Assembly: GCA_003508835.1 (NCBI GenBank)
Contig: PUFA01000027.1
Location: forward strand, 7,192,001-7,256,000
From: Eonycteris spelaea
Taxonomy: Eukaryota; Chordata; Mammalia; Chiroptera; Pteropodidae
DNA: 64,000 nt
Direction of reading: 5' to 3'
The position numbers and the translations under genes were made by a program. Below, in pieces: positions 57,050-64,000 of this stretch. Positions within the stretch are counted from its first letter, which is position 1. Each line of letters opens with the position of its first letter. The notes below the pieces were generated by a model. It had not been told where the DNA came from and ran no database searches. It saw only the letters and a list, made by a program, of their open reading frames with translations.

Positions 57050-57290
57050 CCTCAAAGGTCCGGAAGTTCCTGACTGCCACTCAGAGCGGGCGCTGTGTAC
57101 ACGAGCAGCATGCAGCTTGGCGAGCTTCACCTAGGAGGCTCTGATAGGAGACTCCTCCACATGTCGGCACCGCTGATTCTTTTCAGTGAGGCTGTTCATT
57201 TCCTCATGAAGACACTACAGCCTCTGTCTTGCAACTCTATGTCTCAGGACGTGTGCCGGGAGGATGGAGCCAGGGTCCCACAGCCCCATG
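57050..57290. other. CpG-enriched patch
   Basis: By eye about nine CpG dinucleotides fall in roughly 220 bp (for example GGTCCGGAAG, GAGCGGGCGCTG, ACACGAGC, TTGGCGAGC, TCGGCACCGCTG, GACGTGTGCCGGG), in a window where CpG is otherwise sparse. No promoter motif or coding signal was found. It may be a small regulatory island, an exon of a non-coding RNA, or a repeat that I do not recognise. Confidence 0.45.
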
Positions 57291-58304
57291 TGTAAAGTCA
57301 CTCAACCTCCCTGTGGTCATAGGAAGCCTACCCTCTGTCCTTAGGAGAACCTGCTGTCCTTCTGTCTGGAGACTCTGGTTCACCTTTGTCAGTGAAAGAA
57401 CTTCTTTTCTTCAGCTGGAGGGACACTCGCCTGACTAGGCAAATTAGTGAAGTGCAGCTAGATGTCTGGTTTTTGTTCATGTTCTTTCCAGCTTCACTCT
57501 TTACCCCCAGTCTCCTACCACACCTTGTGGTTCCATTTCTTGAGTTTTCATGGGGTTTCAAACACATGCTGGTCTGATTCTTATCCCCCTTTGCAGTCAC
57601 CTGGGCCTTGGCGTCTCTGCTGAACTAAGATGGTTACCACTCATCATGCTCTTCCCATTGTTCCCAAATCGGACTTTTTTTTTCTTCTGTCCTTGTGATT
57701 ACAAATCCTTTTATTTCTTCACCACAATTTTACTAGGTCTTAGGCAGCAGAGAGAAACATGGGTTTAGTCTACTATTTAAAAAAATCAGCCTTAGTTTTT
57801 AAATATAATTTTTCACAGGATTATTGTGAAATTCCTTAGATATAAGTAGTCTGTAAAGAATAAAAATCTTCTCAAGCCTATTTATGTAAAAGAGATTTTA
57901 TGTGTGAGCGCAGGGATGTCTCACAGAATGCAAGTGTCAGAAAGCTTCAGACAGGCTGGCAAGGGGGACTAGAAAGCCTTCAAGAACCAGGGTAGCTAAT
58001 TGGAAGCATTCTTCCCTAGAGTCTGCCACCTACTTTTCTCATCTAAAATTGGTTCCTTCTCTATGTCTGTGAAAACCCTCTCTTCCTGATTACTCATCAG
58101 CATAGGTTTTAAATGAACTATAACAGGTCCCTGATACAATTCTAGGGACTTCTACTAACAAATTCTAAAGTCTCAGATGAGGTAATTTGGCCCAGTTCTT
58201 GAGTCACACGTTTCTCCATATCCCATCAGCCATGGGCAGAGAGTGGTAGGCTACGAATGTAGTGATAGTTAGGACCATTGGAATGAGACACTTCTCCCAG
58301 ATCT
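57291..58304. other. intergenic DNA, unassigned, GC-richer
   Basis: Mixed-composition sequence without a recognised gene. Several overlapping open frames (up to 90 codons on the minus strand at 57328-57600) lack domains. The part at 57880-58250 has the texture of an old LTR, but I cannot assign it. Confidence 0.4.
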
Positions 58305-58400
58305 GAGTCACTAAGACTTATCTGCTACACGGAGATTAAATAAGTAATGGATGTGACAGTGCTCTGGCACATAACAGATATTAAATAAGTACTTCTTCTT
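58305..58400 (+). repeat. MIR 3' fragment
   Basis: GGAGATTAAATAAGTAATGG, ATGTGACAGTGCTCTGGCAC and ATAACAGATATTAAATAAGT match the MIR 3' half (…GGATTAAATGAGATAATGC…GCACAGTGCCTGGCACATAG…AATAAATG). Confidence 0.75.
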
Positions 58401-60330
58401 AAATAGTTCCAACTTCATGGAATATCTTCTATATCTCATCCTTTATAATGTCATTAAAACATTTCACTCCCAAATAAGCTTAAAAGGCATTATAATCTTG
58501 TAAGAATACAAAATTCAATCTAGTAATGTTAGCCAAGTGGCTAAGAGAAGCTATGCATGGTGATATTCAAAGCATGAAGAATATGACTGTCTACACTGGT
58601 TCCAAACGTGAAGGTAGTTAATGTGCAAGGTCCTAGGCCAGAATCTATAGCTTAATGACCAATCCTCAGAGCAAGACCTGAAGCTTCTTAAAGTGACCAA
58701 TGTTAAAGTGAAGAATCTAGAACTGAAGCACTAATAGAATAAAAATATAATGAAGCTGTCTATATGAGAAGAAATAGTTTTATTGCAAAGCAGGTCTAAA
58801 TATAAGGGGTGAAAATGAAAGGTAAGAAAAGGCAAAAATCTATATAGAATTTAATTTAACTTCAGATCTATCATGGCTTTGGATCCAATCGATTGAGAGC
58901 AGGGAGTGAATAATGTTACTTTTCCTAAGAATTATATTTTCAAGTATAATATATAATGGTTTTGCGATGACAGAAATGAATACTAAAGATAAGACAAAAC
59001 TAGGGAACTAATTGTTGATTTAAAATACTCTTGCAGAATTGGTACCAATTGATTTTTAAAAAATATAAAATCTAGCAGAATGTTATTTCTAAAACTTTGA
59101 GAACAAAAAAGGTAGACGTAGATTGGTCTTCAAATTTCTAAGCACACACAGGGATAGAAATTTAGAAATATATAAAATACATTTCTCTGGCTTGTAAAGG
59201 TTTGCATTTTCTGCAGTTCACTGAACAGACAAAATGTCAAAGTGAAATCTCAGCCCTTGGTGCCATTAGTTTATATTATTAAACATAAAAGAAGCCCTGA
59301 GCTTTTCTTAAAAAAAAAAAAAACAAAACAAAATACCACCACCTACAAACCCCTCTTGCTCTGTACTCACAATACGTGGTTAAGGTTTTTTTCCTTCTGG
59401 TCTAGTGCATCATGATCACAAATCACATGCACCCTTTGAGGAACTGGGCTGGAGGTACAGGTTTGGGAGGGACACAGAGGAACTGGTCCTACAGTGTCAG
59501 AGGAGAGATATCTGCTAGACAATGACCCACTCTTTACAGGAAACCAGAAGAGGCAGGCCCCCTGCTCTTTGGTTGACTATGAGCCAGAGTGGAGGCCAGA
59601 GGGAACACATGTGCGGCCACCACTTCTAGATCCAACACTGCCTCAGAAAGAGTCCTCAACTGCAGGGTTTAAATAAATATCCCAGAACCACGTGTGCCTT
59701 TGCCTGGCAAACATGCTTTCTATAGTTCTCCAATTCCAGACCCTCCTTGTATTTTATCAGTTCTTCTAACTCAGGCATGTGCAGGATAAGTGAAATATTT
59801 CTCTGTTGAGGATTCTCCTGGTTCCTCAAGAGTGAGAGTTAACTCCTGTCAAGGGGTTGGAGTGGAGAATAATGGTGTGTTACTCAACTCTAGGTTAGTT
59901 TCTTTCTTGGAGCAAAGCTGAGACTACTTTTTTGTTGTTGTTTACTTGTTTTCTTCCTCAAGTGACCAAAGGTAATAACACCTCATGACTAAAGGAATTC
60001 ATTCCCACCCACTAACTATCCAGGCCAGTCTTTGTTACAGAGCCAGACCTACGACCCGGATTGTACTTCTCCTGTGGTTCTTTTCAATATCAAAACCCCC
60101 TGGTACTTTAATTTTTATTAATTCACTTTATAATAATTACCACCCATTAGGAACATGTGCATTATGTAAGAGGGGAAATACTCAATACTCCACAGATACA
60201 TAATCCACAAAGGCTCATTGAAGTTCAGCTTTTCTAAACTAGAGGTGTTAGAATAGAAAGTAAAATGACACCAAAACCTCTAAGTAATTGTGGAAGATAA
60301 ACTCTTAAGTTTGCCCCATCAAAGAAAACA
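58401..60330. other. intergenic DNA, nothing firm
   Basis: An A-run near 59310-59323 and GC-richer sequence at 59330-59700. The plus-strand open frames 59494-59676 and 59985-60203 show no domain. Confidence 0.45.
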
Positions 60331-60334
60331 GAGT

Positions 60335-60730
60335 AGGACATTTATCAAAAGTGGCAAGAAAGATTTTATTCAGGCTACTGCAATAGGGGAGAGACACTCC
60401 TGTGTAAACTGAATTCAATGCCACTGAAACAGGAAGCAGGATGCTTTTTAAATGTTGGGCGGGCATGCTAAAGAAAAAGTACTAAAGGATGTTATGGGGG
60501 GAAGTTAGTCGATGTGATTAGGCCATCTGCATCTGCTAACTTGTGTTTATCCAAGTCAGGCTCCTACCCTCCCACAGAGAATAGGAGACAAGGACCCCAC
60601 CTATCTTGATTATATTTCTGAGGGTTGGTTCCCAGGTTCTTGAGAATGACATTCTTGTGTTGTAGAAGACACATCTCAAAGGAGCAGAGAAAGGATTTAC
60701 AACTGCAAGTTTTCTAAAGTAAATGCTGTA
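60335..60730. repeat. possible ERVL-type LTR, unassigned
   Basis: A segment beginning GAAAGATTTTATTCAGGCTACTG resembles the start of reversed mammalian ERV LTRs (…TTTATTCAGGCTACTGCAATAGG…), but no ends could be fixed. Confidence 0.3.
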
Positions 60731-60884
60731 TGAAAAGGAAAACCAGGAGCCTTTAGTCAGATTTTAGCTAGAAGAAACAGGAAATTCTTCTGGCAACATT
60801 GAGATTTCTCAGCAGCCATTTCAAAGGGCCTGGGATGTCATCCTAGGGACACAGCCCTGACCTGATAGCAGCCATACAAGAGCT

Positions 60885-61458
60885 TGTTTAAGTCTCTTAA
60901 TGTGGGTGGTGAACAAAATCATTTGTGCAGAATGTTTTGTAGTTCTTACCTCCATGATTTTCACCTCTTGATACTCATGCCTTTCTGTAATTTCCTCCCT
61001 TTGAGTACAGGTGAGACCCATGACTTGCTTCTAATCAACCGATTTTGACAAAGATGACGGGAAGAACATGACTACACTTATGTAATTATGTACATCAAAT
61101 GGTAACATACATCTTGTGAAGAGACTCTCTGCTCACTTGTTGATTTTGATGAAAGGAGCTCCAAGCAACAAGGAACTAAGGATGGCCTCTAGCCAACCAT
61201 CAGGGAGAAAATGAAGCCCCAGTTCTACAAGTACGAGGAGATGAATTCTGCCAATATCCTGATTGGAATGACCCTCCTCCCAGTCAAACATTCAGATGAG
61301 ACCCACCCCAGATAACACCTCGAATGCAGCCTTGCAGGAAACCAAATTGTACCCTGATTCCTGACCCACAGCAACTGTGAGATAATAAATGTGTGCTGTT
61401 TTAAGCTAAATTTATGCTCATTTGTTACACTGCAATAGATAATTAATATAGTCAGTAC
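60885..61458 (+). mobile_element. MaLR/MLT1-type LTR
   Basis: CAGGTGAGACCCATGACTTG, CTTCTAATCAACCGATTTTG, AACATACATCTTGTGAAGAG, AACAAGGAACTAAGGATGGC, CCTGATTCCTGACCCACAGC, AACTGTGAGATAATAAATGT and ACACTGCAATAGATAATTAA follow the family order to its 3' end. The AATAAA-bearing end near 61384 is the LTR polyadenylation region. The 5' limit is approximate. No internal viral genes are seen beside it. Confidence 0.75.
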
Positions 61459-62305
61459 TTCCCAAAGCATACATATTTAGTTGGACACTTTGCTAATATC
61501 AGGCTGTATGAAAAAAAAAAGGAAGTTTTACATGTAAATCACTGTTGGGAATGTTGCATTTTATATTCCTCACCCCCTTAGAGAGTCTGAGAAATACAAG
61601 GAAGAAGCTTTGTTAAGTCATAGTTGCCTTTTTTAAAATTATTATTATGGAGCCCAGTCCCATTTTGAATTTTTAACTTCTAATAATTTTTTGTATAAAA
61701 TAGTTTTCAAATGATCATAACACAAAGTAGTGGCTGCAAAAGGCAATAGACTTGAGTTGGGGAACACATACCCTTAAAAAATCAATTACCCTACTCTCTC
61801 TTTCTTACATTCTTTTCTCAAACTAATACTCCTAGGAAGGAGTCTTCAAGTTTCCCAATTTACAAAAGAAAAGTGTCCCACCCATTTGTCCTCAATACAC
61901 CTCTAGATGACAAACAGAAGGACAATTCAAAACACTGGCACACTGAGAAAGTGAATTACCATAGACTGGATATCAAACCCTGTCTAAGACCAGATTTTCC
62001 TCTATTTACTTTCACATTCCAGAAGAACTTATAGAATGAGAGAAAATGATGTAGCCATCTTTGGAAAATACAGTCTGCTACAAATGGGCAAATAAATTCA
62101 TAAATGCGTCTTCATAGGGAATTAAAACAAAACGCAGTGTGTGCAAGGATAGAGCTAGGACATCCCCTGGGACAAAGTATAAGCCACAGGCCTGAGCTGA
62201 TGTTGCTGAAGCTTGTCTAAGCATGGCAGCTGGGCATGAGGAAAGAAAGAGGCTTAAAAAGCCCTGGGCCCGCACAGAAGTAACTCCTACTGCAAGGCAG
62301 AGAGG
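61459..62305. other. intergenic DNA, nothing recognised
   Basis: No gene or firm repeat. Overlapping frames at 62078-62483 on both strands have no domains. Confidence 0.5.
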
Positions 62306-62309
62306 ATGT

Positions 62310-62490
62310 GGGGAACCCTGCTGCATGCCAGACATGTTCACATTGACCCCTCACAACCACCCAAAAGGTAAGGGGAATTATTACCCATATTTTATAGATG
62401 CAGGAAACTACACTTTGGTGCACTGCAAAACATAGGACTTGAACCCAGATTTGGGGCTCCAAGTCCAGCGCTTTTAATACCAAACCATCA
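62310..62490 (-). repeat. MIR SINE
   Basis: GCATGCCAGACATGTTCACA, TTGACCCCTCACAACCACCC, AATTATTACCCATATTTTAT, AGATGCAGGAAACTACACTT, GACTTGAACCCAGATTTGGG and GCTCCAAGTCCAGCGC follow the reverse MIR order. Confidence 0.85.
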
Positions 62491-64000
62491 AGTGGGCTTT
62501 CTCTGCTACAGTGGAAAGGCAGCTAACCAACCCTTCTTATTTCCCTCTTCTGGGACAACACTTCAGTTCTTTCTATGGAGCTTTCACCTCTGTAAAGAGA
62601 TCTGAGGAGCACTGGGCTCCCAGGGTGATTTAGATGCAACTCAAATCCCTGAGATACAAGCCTGTTCCAGTGGCATTCCTAACCTCTAAGCATAAAAGTG
62701 GGCCATTTTTCAGCTCAGGAAATGTTTATGGAAAGACTGATGAGATTCTAGTGATCACAAAGTACTTTTCCAATAAATAAAGATATGGCTGAAAAATATT
62801 TATAGAAGCTGAAAATACAGTATTATTTACATGACATAAATCATGGTAGGAACTGAGACACACCAATTTAATCTTACTGTGACTTTGTTTATTCAATCCT
62901 AAAGTATAGTCATTAAGTACGTAGCATGGGAACAGGTTAAGTAAGATACCTAAGTTCTTCATTGTCATGACAAGGGAATAAAGTATATGACAAGGGAAAC
63001 TAATTTTCCCAGGAATTTCTTTTATAAGATTAAATACAAAGTCATGTATATAATCTATGTGTATTTCTTTCTTTAAATCTGGACTATTCCCTAAAGAAGT
63101 AGAGATGGCTTATAAAATCTATACAATAAAATTGAAGAAAATAAACATAAAAAAGTAAAATCGGGAACAGGTGAAATATAAATTAGGAACCAAGGTCAAG
63201 AGTGGAGACTGGTAGAATGAAGACAGGTAGGTTTTACTGAGTTATTAAAGTCGAGCCAGAAATTTGGCTCTGAGCTTCCTGGGGGCTAAACAGTTAGAAA
63301 TTAATGAACAGACTAACAGATTTTGATATGTTATCAGTGGGAAAAATGTATTTTCCATTAGCCATCTAATTCTATAATACTTAAACGTTAAACATTCTTT
63401 GCAGATAAACTTTAAATATGGGAATTTTTGTGTAAAATAAAGATTTTGCTAATTAGAAAGAAATGCATAAAGAAGGGTGTTTACAACAATGTTTCTCATT
63501 ATGAAAACTGAGAGTTCCAAAAAACATATTATAATAAGGAAGAGAGTTTCAAAGAGTTCTCAGGTTAATCAGGAAAAGTAACCAAGGGCCTGCTGCTTCC
63601 AAGGTTTAATCCAAGATGCTTATCTAACCTCTTTGTTGAACAAATCTTGCAAATAAGTTCTTCTCAGAAGATTCACAGCACTTTCTGCCCAAGCTTGAAA
63701 TGTCAGCAGAACAGGCTTTCTGATATTATGCCGGCATAACCTCCTAACAGTTGGGGTGGGGGTGGAAGTGGAAGATAGCAAAATTGTTTTGTTGCCTGAT
63801 TTTTATGCTATGCTACATAATGGCATTTTGGGCAATGATGACAGGCATAACATAAAGGGAAAACCAAATAAGTAAATAAATCAAAGAAAGAAAACCAAAC
63901 TTGACAAGAGCCGGAAGCTTTTTGTCCTAAAAGCAGATCCTTCAATGACTCCCTTTAACCTAAGACTAAGGGATTTGATGAATGGATGAGGTTCGTGAAT
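62491..64000. other. intergenic DNA, nothing recognised
   Basis: No gene, RNA gene or firm repeat up to the window end. Confidence 0.55.

Noticed and set aside
57328..57600. 90-codon minus-strand basic frame as a coding exon
   Set aside because: It overlaps other frames on both strands, has no domain, and lacks convincing splice sites or a start context. Kept only as unassigned GC-richer DNA.
62078..62483. Three overlapping frames of 70-88 codons
   Set aside because: The region contains a reverse MIR (62310-62490), and overlapping frames on both strands point to chance.
1..64000. tRNA, rRNA or bacterial-type operons
   Set aside because: No cloverleaf with intact A and B boxes, no rRNA-like conserved blocks and no tightly packed coding frames were seen. 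MIRs carry only decayed tRNA-derived heads.

Overview
This window is an AT-rich stretch of a mammalian nuclear genome. It holds the last two coding exons of one gene, PHF14 (PHD finger protein 14, + strand), a very long last intron, and the 3' flank. The exon at 2052-2169 encodes the second half of the C-terminal PHD zinc finger. The exon at 45621-45695 encodes a 24-residue charged tail and the stop codon, followed by a short 3' UTR with an AATAAA signal at 45802-45807. Both exons have canonical splice sites and join in frame across an intron of 43,451 bp. No other protein-coding gene, tRNA, rRNA or CRISPR array could be supported. The remaining short open frames look like chance frames or pieces of transposons.

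Layout: 1-2051 is the preceding PHF14 intron (3' part only); 2052-2169 is the PHD-finger exon; 2170-45620 is the last intron; 45621 to about 45830 is the terminal exon; about 45831-64000 is intergenic 3' flank with no recognised gene. The intron and flank hold a layered record of old insertions: L1 3' ends in both orientations, older L1M-type fragments, L2 and MIR pieces, Tigger-type and hAT-type DNA transposons, and MaLR-type LTRs. Several are nested, which gives relative ages: L1 inside L2 at 34594-35812, Tigger1 inside an old L1 at 6318-6480, L1 inside an older element at about 13440-14490, and an hAT-like element and an LTR tail inside L1 at 49600-50600.

Organism: the exon identity, the MIR, L2, MaLR and Tigger content and the absence of Alu or B1 indicate a non-primate, non-rodent placental mammal. 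The L1 3' ends finishing in a 'CCAATGTCACCCCAATAAATT'-type tail are, from memory, typical of bats or related Laurasiatheria. No young tRNA-derived SINE is visible and every L1 copy is diverged and truncated, which would fit a lineage with little recent retrotransposition such as Old World fruit bats. The bat assignment is inference and was not tested by any search.

The least explained piece of sequence is a compound inverted repeat at 27633-27886. It has a perfect 21-bp inverted repeat around a GTAGG-rich tract, and a CCTAC-rich tract further out that is complementary to part of it. A possible intronic polyadenylation end directly after the PHD exon is the most gene-relevant observation. I did not find evidence of a new multi-gene system here.
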